Source of the DNA: Verrucomicrobiota bacterium
Lineage (GTDB): Bacteria > Verrucomicrobiota > Verrucomicrobiia > Opitutales > Opitutaceae
Direction of reading: 5' to 3'
NCBI GenBank assembly: GCA_016871755.1
Contig: VHCJ01000004.1
Location: 162,909 to 226,908, forward strand
DNA length: 64,000 nucleotides
The stretch's first letter is position 1; the number at the start of each line of letters is the position of its first letter. Below the pieces are notes generated by a model, which did no database searches, was not told where the DNA came from, and saw only the letters and a list, made by a program, of their open reading frames with translations. The translations under genes and the position numbers were made by a program. Positions 27,359 through 35,761 of the stretch are shown piece by piece.

Positions 27359-28597
27359 ATGAGTCTTCCTCGTATCGTCATCACTGGCGTCGGCTTAACC
27401 TCGCCGAACGGCAATAGCCTTGCGGAATACCGCGGGAACCTGCTTGCCGGGGTGGCTCGGATCTCCCGGACGGAGATTCGCTACATGGGCCCGTTGCTGG
27501 CCGGGGTGTGCACCTTCGACCCCCTGCGTTACCAGAAGAAGAAGGAACTACGGGTTGGGACGCGGGCGGGCTCGATTGGGATTTACTGCGCGCGCGAGGC
27601 ACTGGCTGACGCCGGGCTGACCGCGGAGCACCTCGTGAAGGATCGCACGGGCGTGTTCGTCGGCATCACCGAGCACGGCAACGTGGAGACGGAGAACGAG
27701 ATCTACGCGATTTCCAAGTTCGGGTACGATACGAAGTTCTGGTCCCACTACCACAACCCCCGCACGGTCGCGAACAACCCCGCCGGCGAGATCTCGCTCA
27801 GCCTCGGCACGACCGGCCCCGCCTACACCATCGGGGCCGCCTGCGCCGCGGGCAACATGGGCCTCATCCACGCCACCCAACTGCTGCGTCTGGGGGAGGT
27901 TGACTTCGCCGTCTGTGGCGGGGTCAGCGAGAGCATTCACACCTTTGGCATCTATGCTGGGTTCAAGTCGCAGAATGCGCTGGCGCACCACGAGGATCCG
28001 AATCGGGCCTCGCGGCCCTTCGACAAGGGACGCAACGGGATCGTGATCTCGGAGGGTGGGGCGCTCTACACGCTCGAACGCCTTGACGACGCCCTCCGCC
28101 GCGGCGCGAAGATCTACGCCGAGATCGCCGGTTACTGCGTGAATAGCGACGCCTCGGATTACGTGCTGCCCAATCCCACCCGCCAGGCCGAGTGCGTGCG
28201 CACCGCCCTCCAGCGGGCCGCAATGAGCCCCGCCGATGTCCACATTGTCAGCACCCATGCCACCGCCACGCCCATGGGTGACATTCAGGAGTGTGAGGCG
28301 ATCCGGGCCGTCTTCGGCGAGGGCTGTCCCGAGACGTGGGTGAACAACACCAAGAGCTTTATCGGGCACGCCATGGGCGCGGCCGGGGCTCTGGAACTGG
28401 CCGGCAACCTCCCGTCCTTCAGCGACCTGGTCGTCCATCCCACGATCAACGTCGACGACCTCGATCCCCAGTGCGCCCTCCCGGGCCTCGTGCTCAATCA
28501 ACCGCGCAAGGTCGCCCGCGTCGATACGATCCTCAACAATTCCTTCGGCATGCTCGGCATTAATTCCACGTTGATTGTCCGCCGCTACGTCGGTTGA
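27359..28597 (+). CDS. Beta-ketoacyl-ACP synthase II-type (second ketosynthase)
   Basis: A 412-residue condensing enzyme with a complete triad: Cys162 in GAACAAGNMG, His300 in VSTHATATPMGD and His337 in FIGHAMGAAGA. It differs clearly from the ketosynthase at 1966-3225 around the active-site cysteine (AACAAG against SACASSS), so the two are not recent duplicates. An ACP gene follows after 17 bases and a CrtI-like flavoprotein after that. The trio looks like a dedicated lipid-modifying or polyketide-like unit rather than bulk fatty acid synthesis, though a FabF role cannot be excluded. No clear ribosome site is seen before the ATG. Confidence 0.85.
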   Translation: MSLPRIVITGVGLTSPNGNSLAEYRGNLLAGVARISRTEIRYMGPLLAGVCTFDPLRYQKKKELRVGTRAGSIGIYCAREALADAGLTAEHLVKDRTGVFVGITEHGNVETENEIYAISKFGYDTKFWSHYHNPRTVANNPAGEISLSLGTTGPAYTIGAACAAGNMGLIHATQLLRLGEVDFAVCGGVSESIHTFGIYAGFKSQNALAHHEDPNRASRPFDKGRNGIVISEGGALYTLERLDDALRRGAKIYAEIAGYCVNSDASDYVLPNPTRQAECVRTALQRAAMSPADVHIVSTHATATPMGDIQECEAIRAVFGEGCPETWVNNTKSFIGHAMGAAGALELAGNLPSFSDLVVHPTINVDDLDPQCALPGLVLNQPRKVARVDTILNNSFGMLGINSTLIVRRYVG

Positions 28598-28614
28598 ATC
28601 TTTGAATTACGACC

Positions 28615-28878
28615 ATGACCCAAGACGAAGTGAAGAAGATCGTCCTCGACATCATCGCCGACATCGCGCCCGACGAGGATCTCTCGCAACTCAAGCCCGA
28701 CGTGCGCCTGCGGGACCAGATGCAGCTCGATTCGATGGACTTCCTCGACATCGTCATGGAACTGCGCAAGCGGCATGGCATCGAAGTGCCGGAGGCCGAC
28801 TACCTGAAGCTGGCCACGCTGGACAGTTGCGGGGAATACCTCGCGCCCAAGTTCGCGGCGCTGGCTGCCAAGGGTTGA
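28615..28878 (+). CDS. Acyl carrier protein
   Basis: An 87-residue acidic protein with the ACP fold. The phosphopantetheine site is QLDSMDFLDIVMEL, with Ser40 as attachment residue; MDF after the serine is a less common form of the DSL motif. Helix III is EVPEADYLKLATLDSCGEYL. It needs a 4'-phosphopantetheinyl transferase encoded elsewhere. Located 17 bases after the second ketosynthase, it is its likely partner. A strong terminator follows. Confidence 0.9.
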   Translation: MTQDEVKKIVLDIIADIAPDEDLSQLKPDVRLRDQMQLDSMDFLDIVMELRKRHGIEVPEADYLKLATLDSCGEYLAPKFAALAAKG

Positions 28879-28902
28879 TCCGCCGTCGCCGCCCCCTCTG
28901 TC

Positions 28903-28928
28903 GGGCCGGGATGCTCCCGGCCCTTTTC
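28903..28928 (+). terminator. Rho-independent terminator after the ACP gene
   Basis: A perfect 9-bp stem, GGGCCGGGA with TCCCGGCCC around a TGC loop, is followed at once by TTTTC. This is the clearest intrinsic terminator in the window. It separates the ketosynthase-ACP pair from the flavoprotein gene, so the latter needs readthrough or its own promoter in the remaining 35 bases. Confidence 0.75.
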
Positions 28929-28963
28929 GTTGATCGGCGCGGCCTTCGGGTGAACAGACGCCC

Positions 28964-30409
28964 ATGAACCGGTCCTCGCAGTACGATGTGGTCATCATCG
29001 GGGCCGGCATGGCCGGTCTGGCCGCTGGCATCCGGCTCGCCCACTTTGGGAAGCGGGTCTGCATCTTCGAGCGTCACAACGCCCCCGGCGGCCTGAACGG
29101 CTTCTACAGCCTCGCCGGACGGAAGTACGATGTGGGGTTGCACGCGGTCACCAATTTCGTCCGCCCCGAGGTCAAGGGCACGCCGCTGGGAAAGCTGTTG
29201 CGCCAATTGCGGATCGACCGCAGCGAATTTGCCCTTTGCGAGCAGCGGTGCTCGGCCATCCGCTTCGGTCCGGACCCGGGGACCGAACTGCGCTTCAGCA
29301 ACGACCCGGCGCGGCTCGAATCCGCCATTGCCGAGCGCTTCCCCGCGGAAATCGATGGCTTCCGCCGCCTCGTCGCGCGGGTCCGCGGACACGATGACGT
29401 CGCCCTCAACTCCGCGTTCCTCTCCGCCCGCGAGGTCGTGCGGACCTGCATTCGCGATCCGCTCCTCGAAGACATGCTGTTCTGCCCGGTGATGTACTAC
29501 GGGAGTCCGACGGCCGGGGACATGGACTTCAGCCAGTTCGTGATCATGTTCAAGGCGCTCTTCCTCGAGGGATTTGCGCGTCCCCGCGACGGCGTGCGGG
29601 TCATCCTGCGGGTGTTGCTCGACAAGTACCGCCGGGCCGGCGGCGAACGACGGATGAAGTGCGGAGTGCGCCGCGTTCTCGTGCGCGACGGGCGGGCCAC
29701 CGGGGTCGAACTCGACTCCGGCGAGGAAATCGTCGCCGCCCATGTGCTCAGTTCCATCGGCTCCGCCGAAACCGCCCGACTGCTCGCGCCGCCGACGGCT
29801 GACGAAGCCAACGCGGTTGACCGCGCCCCGGATGCGGCGTCGGGACGATTGTCGTTCGCCGAGACGATCACGATCCTCGAGCGCCAGCCCGCGGAGTTGG
29901 GCTGGGGAGATGACACGATCGTCTTCTTCAATGAGGGCCCGCGCTTCGACTACCGCCGACCCTCCGCGCCGGTCGATGTCCGCAGCGGCGTAATCTGCTT
30001 TCCGAACAACTTCGACTATGGCGACGCCTCCCTGCCCGAGGGTGTGCTCCGGGTCACCTGCCTCGCCAATCCATCCTTCTGGATTGGCCGTCCACCCGAG
30101 GCGTATGCCGCCGCGAAGCGGGAGTGGTACGACGCGATGCAGGCCAGCGCGCTTCGCCATCTGCCGCCGCTTTCGGGCGGGTTGGCCGCCGCGACGCGTG
30201 CGACCGACATGTTCACGCCGTGGACGATCCAGCGCTACACCGGTCACCTCGAGGGTGCCATCTATGGTTCCCCCGAGAAGGTCCGCGACGGCCGGACCGC
30301 CGTGCCCAATGTCTATCTCTGCGGGACGGACCAAGGATTCCTGGGCATCATCGGGGCGATGCTGAGCGGCATCTCCATGGCCAACTTCCACATCCTCGCT
30401 CGCAGCTAA
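28964..30409 (+). CDS. FAD-dependent oxidoreductase, phytoene desaturase (CrtI)-like
   Basis: A 481-residue flavoprotein. The ADP-binding motif is VVIIGAGMAGLAAGIRLA with the acidic FERHNAPGGL after it, as in carotenoid desaturases and related retinol-saturase-like enzymes. The C-terminal FAD motif is NVYLCGTDQGFLGIIGAMLSG. YDVGLHAVTNF near residue 55 matches the substrate-side start of the CrtI fold. It should oxidise, desaturate or isomerise a hydrophobic substrate. No carotenoid genes (crtB, crtE) are nearby; instead it follows a ketosynthase and an ACP, so an acyl substrate is plausible. ATG 28964 is family-consistent. Confidence 0.8.
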   Translation: MNRSSQYDVVIIGAGMAGLAAGIRLAHFGKRVCIFERHNAPGGLNGFYSLAGRKYDVGLHAVTNFVRPEVKGTPLGKLLRQLRIDRSEFALCEQRCSAIRFGPDPGTELRFSNDPARLESAIAERFPAEIDGFRRLVARVRGHDDVALNSAFLSAREVVRTCIRDPLLEDMLFCPVMYYGSPTAGDMDFSQFVIMFKALFLEGFARPRDGVRVILRVLLDKYRRAGGERRMKCGVRRVLVRDGRATGVELDSGEEIVAAHVLSSIGSAETARLLAPPTADEANAVDRAPDAASGRLSFAETITILERQPAELGWGDDTIVFFNEGPRFDYRRPSAPVDVRSGVICFPNNFDYGDASLPEGVLRVTCLANPSFWIGRPPEAYAAAKREWYDAMQASALRHLPPLSGGLAAATRATDMFTPWTIQRYTGHLEGAIYGSPEKVRDGRTAVPNVYLCGTDQGFLGIIGAMLSGISMANFHILARS

Positions 30410-30457
30410 ACATCGCGCCCGGAGCCAAACCTGGCGCCGGCTGCGCCGGGCCTCGTT

Positions 30458-30487
30458 GGCGGGCGAACTGACTGCGCTCGCCCCGCC
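30458..30487. terminator. Hairpin between convergent genes
   Basis: GGCGGGCGA pairs with TCGCCCCGCC (one bulged C) around an 11-base loop in the 168-base gap between the flavoprotein and the gntP-type gene. No T-tract; position suggests a two-way terminator. Confidence 0.35.
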
Positions 30488-30577
30488 GTCAGCGATGCAC
30501 CGATTCCGATCTCCTCGCCTCGGAGACGCGCCCGCCCTCGGCCTTGGTTCCTGCGGGCTCCGCGCCTCGCGGTGAGC

Positions 30578-31966
30578 TCAGGCGAGCGGCAGCAGCCATG
30601 CCGCGAGCAGCACGAGTAGGAAGCCCGCCGAGCCCATCAGGGCGAGCATGACGGAGAATCCGCGGAAGGTTTGCGCCTCCGTGAGGCCCGCCGTGCGTGC
30701 CACGACCCAGAATCCGCTGTCGTTCATCCACGGCACGAGCTTCGATCCGCATCCGATCGCCAGCGCCACGTAGACGGGATGGAAGGCGAGCGGCGCGGCC
30801 GCCACGACTCCGCTGAGCATGCCCACGCTGGTCACCATCGCCACGGTGGCTGATCCCTGCGCCACCCGAATCAGCGCGGTCACCGCGAACGCCAGCGGGA
30901 GCACTCCGAGTTGGTAGGCCTGCGCCAAGGCTGCGATCCGGGCACCCACACCCGTTTCCTGCAGCACGCCGCCGAAGACGCCACCCGCCGCCGTGACGAA
31001 GAGGATCGCTCCCGCGTCACCCAATGCTGTCTGCAGGTCCTGTCGGAGCGCGTTCCGATCCCGGCCCCGGCGGCGGACAAGCAGGGCCAGAGCTGCGACC
31101 GCTGCCAGCCCGAGGGCGACGTTGGGTTCGCCGGCTTGCTCGAGGAAACGGAGCGCCGGCGAGGCGGGCGCGAAGGTCCGGGCGACGGTGAGCCCTCCGA
31201 TCAGCACGACGGGCAGGGTGATTGGAATGACCGCCAGCCACAGCGGGGGAAGGGAGTCATCCGTGCCGCTGGTCGCTGCGACTGCGGGCGGCGGCGGCAC
31301 CGGTTGGCGTCGGTCGAGCCAGCGGGCGTAGAGGATCCCGACCAGCGCGGTCGCCGCTCCGAGCAGCAGCCCCCCGATCATCATGCTCCCGAGATCGACC
31401 CCGAGCGCCCGCGCCGCGAAGAGTGGACCGGGTGTCGGCGGCACCAGCGAGTGGGTCATCGTCGCCCCCGCCGCAATCGCCAACACGCTGAGCAGGTACC
31501 GGCGCCGGGTTTGGGCGGCGAGCGTGCGCGCGAGGGGGAGGAGCAGGAGGAAGACCGTGTCGAAGAAGATGGGGATCCCGAGAACGAAACCGCAGACGCC
31601 GAAGACCCAGACCGCGCGCGACTCCCCGAACGCCCGCAGGGTGGCGCGAACGATGCGCTCCGCCGCGCCGCTGGCGAGGAGGGCGGAGCCGACGATCGAG
31701 GCGAGGGCAATCAGGAGGCCGAGTTGACCGGCGGAGCGGCCAAAGAGCGCCCCGAGCTTGACCCCGAGCGGCTCCGCCGCGCGGGTCGCCGCCGCGCCCG
31801 CCGCCACGCCTTGCTGCAGCAGGGCCTGCTCAATCTGCGCCGCCGGGGTGAGGAGCGACACCCCCGCCGCCGCGATGACGAGGGCGAGGAAGGGGTGCAA
31901 CCGGGCCAGCGTGATGCCGCCGACCACGATCAGAAAGCCGACCGCCAGCAGCAGGAGGGGATCCAC
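30578..31966 (-). CDS. GntP-family sugar-acid permease
   Basis: A 462-residue inner-membrane permease with about 12-14 hydrophobic segments. GntP markers are VCGFVLGIPIFFDTVFLLLLPLA, GATMTHSLVPPTPGPLFAA and NDSGFWVVARTAGLTEAQTFRGFSVMLAL, the last strongly diagnostic. The family imports gluconate and other sugar acids by proton symport. Start ATG 31966 lies 3 bases after the aldolase stop, so the two genes form an operon. With the aldolase and the dehydratase-type gene it fits uptake of an aldonate or aldarate. Confidence 0.9.
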   Translation of the reverse strand: MDPLLLLAVGFLIVVGGITLARLHPFLALVIAAAGVSLLTPAAQIEQALLQQGVAAGAAATRAAEPLGVKLGALFGRSAGQLGLLIALASIVGSALLASGAAERIVRATLRAFGESRAVWVFGVCGFVLGIPIFFDTVFLLLLPLARTLAAQTRRRYLLSVLAIAAGATMTHSLVPPTPGPLFAARALGVDLGSMMIGGLLLGAATALVGILYARWLDRRQPVPPPPAVAATSGTDDSLPPLWLAVIPITLPVVLIGGLTVARTFAPASPALRFLEQAGEPNVALGLAAVAALALLVRRRGRDRNALRQDLQTALGDAGAILFVTAAGGVFGGVLQETGVGARIAALAQAYQLGVLPLAFAVTALIRVAQGSATVAMVTSVGMLSGVVAAAPLAFHPVYVALAIGCGSKLVPWMNDSGFWVVARTAGLTEAQTFRGFSVMLALMGSAGFLLVLLAAWLLPLA

Positions 31967-31969
31967 GGC

Positions 31970-32737
31970 TCAGGGGGCGCGCAGCGCTCCCAGCGCGCCG
32001 CGCAACCCGGCGTTCACGGCTCCGCCGTCGGAGCCCAGGGCCATGACGGTGTAACCCAGCGCACGCCACGGGGCGAGGTGCGCCGGATCGAGGGCGAGGA
32101 TTCCGGCCGCCTTGCCGTGCCGACGCGCTGCATCGGCCACGCGCGCCAGAGCCGCAACGAACTGCGGATGCTCGTACTGCCCAGAAATACCCAGGTTCGT
32201 GGTCAGGTCGAGCGGGCCGACGAAGAGGACGTCGACGCCGTCGACCGCCGCGATCGCATCGGCCTGCTCGACGCCCTCGATCGTCTCGATCTGCGGCATG
32301 GTGACGAGGAACTCGTGCGCGTGCGCGAGGTACTCCGCGAACGAGGAGCCGAAACCGGCGGCGCGGTTGAAGCGGGCCACGCCGCGCTGGCCGCGGGGCG
32401 GATAGCGCATCCCGGCCACCGCGGCCCGAGCTTCGTCTGCTCGGCTGACATACGGGATCATCACGCCGTGCGCTCCGGCATCGAGCACCCGCTTCATTCG
32501 CGTCGGATCGTTGGCGGCGATCCGCACGATCGGGACCGCCGGGGTGGAGGCGGCCGCCTGGAGTTGATGGAGGAGGGTCTCGTCGCCGCCCGGTCCGTGT
32601 TCGTGATCGAGCAACAGCCAGTCGTAGCCGGCGAGGCCGGCGAGTTCGACCGTCAGCGGCGAGCCGAGGTTGAGGAAGGTGCCGGCGAGACGCTCACCAG
32701 CGAGGACGCGACGGCGGAAATCGGGGTTCGGCCTCAT
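31970..32737 (-). CDS. HpcH/HpaI-family class II aldolase (GarL/RhmA-like)
   Basis: A 255-residue TIM-barrel aldolase. Key residues are readable: LLLDHEHGPG with the catalytic His47, IVRIAANDP with Arg72, metal ligands Glu151 (PQIETIEG) and Asp177 (FVGPLDLTT), and VMIPYVSRADEA. GarL and RhmA cleave 2-keto-3-deoxy sugar acids to pyruvate and a three-carbon aldehyde. ATG 32737 begins MRPNPDFRRRVLAGE; the frame extends to 32827 without motif. It is first in the leftward operon with gntP and divergent from the dehydratase gene (104 bases), so a shared control region is likely. Confidence 0.88.
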   Translation of the reverse strand: MRPNPDFRRRVLAGERLAGTFLNLGSPLTVELAGLAGYDWLLLDHEHGPGGDETLLHQLQAAASTPAVPIVRIAANDPTRMKRVLDAGAHGVMIPYVSRADEARAAVAGMRYPPRGQRGVARFNRAAGFGSSFAEYLAHAHEFLVTMPQIETIEGVEQADAIAAVDGVDVLFVGPLDLTTNLGISGQYEHPQFVAALARVADAARRHGKAAGILALDPAHLAPWRALGYTVMALGSDGGAVNAGLRGALGALRAP

Positions 32738-32841
32738 GGGCGGGGGTATGGCGGAGCGTGCACGACGCGGTCCCGGTGTCGAGCCCGCCCGTGGCGTGGC
32801 CGCTCGACAAAGACGCCCGTTTCGCATCTGGTGTTTCGCTG

Positions 32842-35559
32842 ATGCAGCCTGCCACGCCCTTCTCCCGTGTCGCCCGGTGCGCCGCCCCGGCGGACAATGT
32901 CGCCATTGCGATCCAGCGCCTTGATCCAGGGCTTCACCTCGTGGGCGAGGGCTGGGACTGTCGGCTGAGCCACACGGTCCTCGAGGGACATCGTTTCGCC
33001 ATCCGCGCCATCGCTCCCGGCGAGGAACTGCTCTCCTGGGGCCTGCCGTTCGGACGGGCCCTGTGCGCGATCCAGCCCGGCGAGTACGTGGCCAATGCGT
33101 CCATGCTCGGCGCGCTGCGCGAACGTACGGTGGAGGCGGAGTTGCCCACCACCGCCAACTTCACCGACGAGATCCGCCCGTTTGAACTTGAGGAGCGTGG
33201 CTTTCAGGCGTTTCCCGCCGTCGAGCGTGCGGCGGAGAGGCGGCACTTTCAGGGATTCCGGCGACCGGGCGGCCGAGGCGTCGGCACCCGCAACATGGTG
33301 GTAATCCTCGGAACCAGCGCGCGCACGGCTCCGTTGGTCCGGCAGATGGCCTCCCGGCTCCAGCCGCTCCTGCGTCTCTTCCCGGGCATCGACGGCATCG
33401 TGCCGGTCGCCCATACGGAGGGCGGGGGACCCGAGGAACCCAATAACCGCACCGAGGTCCTCCGGGCACTCGCCGGATTCATGGTCCATCCGAACGTCGC
33501 CGCCGTCCTCGCCATCGACCACGGCGTGGAACCGATTCGGAACGAGGTGCTGCAGGCCTTCCTGCGGGAGTTCGGTTACCCGATCGACGCGGTGACGCAT
33601 GCGTTCCTGTCCGTTCGCGGCTCGATCGAAGCATCGCTTGGCGAAGCCGAGCGCATCGTCAAGGGCTGGCTGCCCGCCGCGTCCGCGTGCGTGCGCACTC
33701 CGGAGCCTGCGAGCGAACTGCGCATCGCGCTCCAATGCGGCGGCTCCGATGCGTTTTCCGGGATTTCCGGGAATCCGCTCGCCGGTGCGATCGTCCACGA
33801 GGTGATCCGGCAGGGTGGTGCCGCGAACCTGTGCGAAACCGACGAGTTGATCGGAGCCGAGAGCTACATCGTGCGCGGCGCCAAGGACCTCGGGACCGCC
33901 CGCGCACTGCTTGACTCGATTGCTGCCTTCAAGGAGCGGCTGAGCTGGCACGGCCTGACCGCCGAGGCGAATCCGTCAGCGGGAAACAAGTTCCGGGGCC
34001 TGTACAATATCGTGCTGAAGTCGCTCGGGGCCGCCCACAAGAAGGACCCCCGGACACGCGTCGAAGCGGTGATCCGATACGGTGAGCCGATCCGGGCGCC
34101 GGGTTTCCACTTCATGGACAGTCCGGGCAATGATCTGGAGGGCATCGCCGGTCAGGTCGCGTCGGGCTGCAATCTCTTCCTCTTCGTCACGGGCAACGGG
34201 TCGATCACAAACTTTCCCTTCGTCCCGACGCTCAAGATCACGACGACGACCCGCCGGCATCAGTTGCTCGAGCGGGAGATGGACATCAACGCGGGCCGCT
34301 ACCTTGAAGGCGAAGCGATGGCGGCGCTCGCGGCGGAGGGCGTCGACCTCGTGCTGGCCACCGCCTCCGGCCAGCGCTCCAAGGGCGAACTCGCTGGTCA
34401 TTCCCAAGTCTCGCTGTGGCGGCACTGGCGGCAGCGCGACGGCTCCCGCCTCGCCGAGATCCGCGCGCGGCCCGTGCCGGACGGACGGCCACGGCTCACG
34501 GCCGATGCCGGTGCAGCCGACCGCGTCGCGGCCCTGCACGCCCAACTTCCGACGGTGAGTCTCCGGGCGACGCCGTCCGGCCGCTGGTCAACGGAGCGGG
34601 TGGGGCTGATCGTGCCGACGAGTCTCTGCTCGACGCAGGTGGCACGGATGGCCGCGGAGCGGCTCGGCGCCGCCCGCGTGGGGCCTGCGGGGGCGTTCTC
34701 GCGCTTCACCGCGCTCGTGCACACCGAGGGTTGCGGCTTCGGCGGCGATGATGTCGCCCGCACCCTCCTGCGCACCTACCTCGGCTACGCCCAGCACCCC
34801 AACGTCGCCGGGGCGCTGCTGCTCGAGCACGGGTGCGAGAAGGTCCCCAATGACACGGTCCGCAACCATTTCGTCGCCGAGGGCGTCGATCCGGCGCGCT
34901 TCGGCTGGGTGAGCGTCCAACTCGACGGCGGCATCGACAAGGCGGTCCAGCGGGTGACCGGTTGGTTCGCGGGTGGTTCGCCGCCTCCGGACGAAGCCCG
35001 CCACGCCACCGCGGTCACGGCCTTGACGTTTGGCGTGATGACCACGGATCCCCTCGACGAGCGGGTCGCCGAGTTGGCGTGCCAGGTGATCCGGAGCGCG
35101 GTCGACGCCAGTGGCACGCTCCTCATGCCCGTCTCGGATCCCCTCCTGCGTTCCACCTCGGCGGGACGGATTCCCGGTCTGGGGACCGCCACGCCGTCGC
35201 TCCTCGCCGGGCAGGCGCCCCCGTCCCCCGGTCTGCACCTCGTCGAGACGGAGACACCGGACTGGGCTGAGAACGTCTCCGCCCTCGGGAGTGCCGGCGT
35301 CCACGCGCTGGTCACGTTCGTCGCCGAGCACCCGCGGAGCGCGCACCCCTTCATCCCCGTCTTCCAGTTCGCCGCAGAGCGCGAGCGCGGTCAGATCGCG
35401 GAACACGAGGTCGACGGCTTCGTGTCCGGTGCGGGCGATTTGGCACGCGTCTGGACGCGGGTCGCCGCCGGCATCGAGGGTTCAGCGCCTCCGGCCTCCC
35501 AGCGCCTCGGATTGGATCACTTCCAGCTCAGCCGCGGCTTGCTGGGCATTTCGACCTAG
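32842..35559 (+). CDS. Double-length UxaA/GarD-family dehydratase-like protein
   Basis: At 905 residues this is nearly twice the usual 500 of altronate or galactarate dehydratases. Order: SAF domain (about 13-85, VLEGHRFAIRAIAPGEE), UxaA middle domain (about 140-290, FRRPGGRGVGTRNMV), LQCGGSDAFSGISGNP and a C-terminal UxaA part with FMDSPGNDLEGIAGQVASG. From about residue 590 a second middle domain follows (STERVGLIVPTSLCSTQ, YAQHPNVAGALLLEHGCEK), then a degenerate second C-terminal part. Copy 1 lacks the metal-site cysteines (HTEGGG at 191-196, DHGVE at 226-230); copy 2 has them (HTEGCG 627-632, HGCE 663-666). Likely dehydrates a sugar acid. ATG 32842 is preferred to 32758. Confidence 0.8.
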   Translation: MQPATPFSRVARCAAPADNVAIAIQRLDPGLHLVGEGWDCRLSHTVLEGHRFAIRAIAPGEELLSWGLPFGRALCAIQPGEYVANASMLGALRERTVEAELPTTANFTDEIRPFELEERGFQAFPAVERAAERRHFQGFRRPGGRGVGTRNMVVILGTSARTAPLVRQMASRLQPLLRLFPGIDGIVPVAHTEGGGPEEPNNRTEVLRALAGFMVHPNVAAVLAIDHGVEPIRNEVLQAFLREFGYPIDAVTHAFLSVRGSIEASLGEAERIVKGWLPAASACVRTPEPASELRIALQCGGSDAFSGISGNPLAGAIVHEVIRQGGAANLCETDELIGAESYIVRGAKDLGTARALLDSIAAFKERLSWHGLTAEANPSAGNKFRGLYNIVLKSLGAAHKKDPRTRVEAVIRYGEPIRAPGFHFMDSPGNDLEGIAGQVASGCNLFLFVTGNGSITNFPFVPTLKITTTTRRHQLLEREMDINAGRYLEGEAMAALAAEGVDLVLATASGQRSKGELAGHSQVSLWRHWRQRDGSRLAEIRARPVPDGRPRLTADAGAADRVAALHAQLPTVSLRATPSGRWSTERVGLIVPTSLCSTQVARMAAERLGAARVGPAGAFSRFTALVHTEGCGFGGDDVARTLLRTYLGYAQHPNVAGALLLEHGCEKVPNDTVRNHFVAEGVDPARFGWVSVQLDGGIDKAVQRVTGWFAGGSPPPDEARHATAVTALTFGVMTTDPLDERVAELACQVIRSAVDASGTLLMPVSDPLLRSTSAGRIPGLGTATPSLLAGQAPPSPGLHLVETETPDWAENVSALGSAGVHALVTFVAEHPRSAHPFIPVFQFAAERERGQIAEHEVDGFVSGAGDLARVWTRVAAGIEGSAPPASQRLGLDHFQLSRGLLGIST

Positions 35560-35665
35560 GAGCGGACGCTGCGCCAGCGGCACTCGGGTCCGGTGGCAGG
35601 TCGCCGCCTGAGGTCCCGGAGCGTCCCTTGGTGGACTCCGCCTTCGGAGCGGACCGCAAGCGACG

Positions 35666-35690
35666 CCGCCCCGCGTTGCTGTCGGGGCGG
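35666..35690 (+). terminator. Hairpin between dehydratase and ABC transporter genes
   Basis: A perfect 8-bp stem CCGCCCCG/CGGGGCGG around 9 bases lies in the 202-base gap. A second small stem, CTCCG/CGGAG, precedes it. It could end dehydratase transcription or attenuate entry into the ABC operon. No T-tract follows. Confidence 0.35.
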
Positions 35691-35761
35691 TCTGCTCGCG
35701 ACGCGGGCTGGACGCCCGGCGGTGGCTGTGGTGCAGTCGGACGTCACTCTTCCTTCCCCCC

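Noticed and set aside
28754..30391. 545-codon minus-strand open frame
   Set aside because: Antisense to the CrtI-like flavoprotein, whose FAD motifs are intact.
30911..32842. 643-codon plus-strand open frame
   Set aside because: Antisense to the GntP permease and the aldolase, both of which have clear family motifs.
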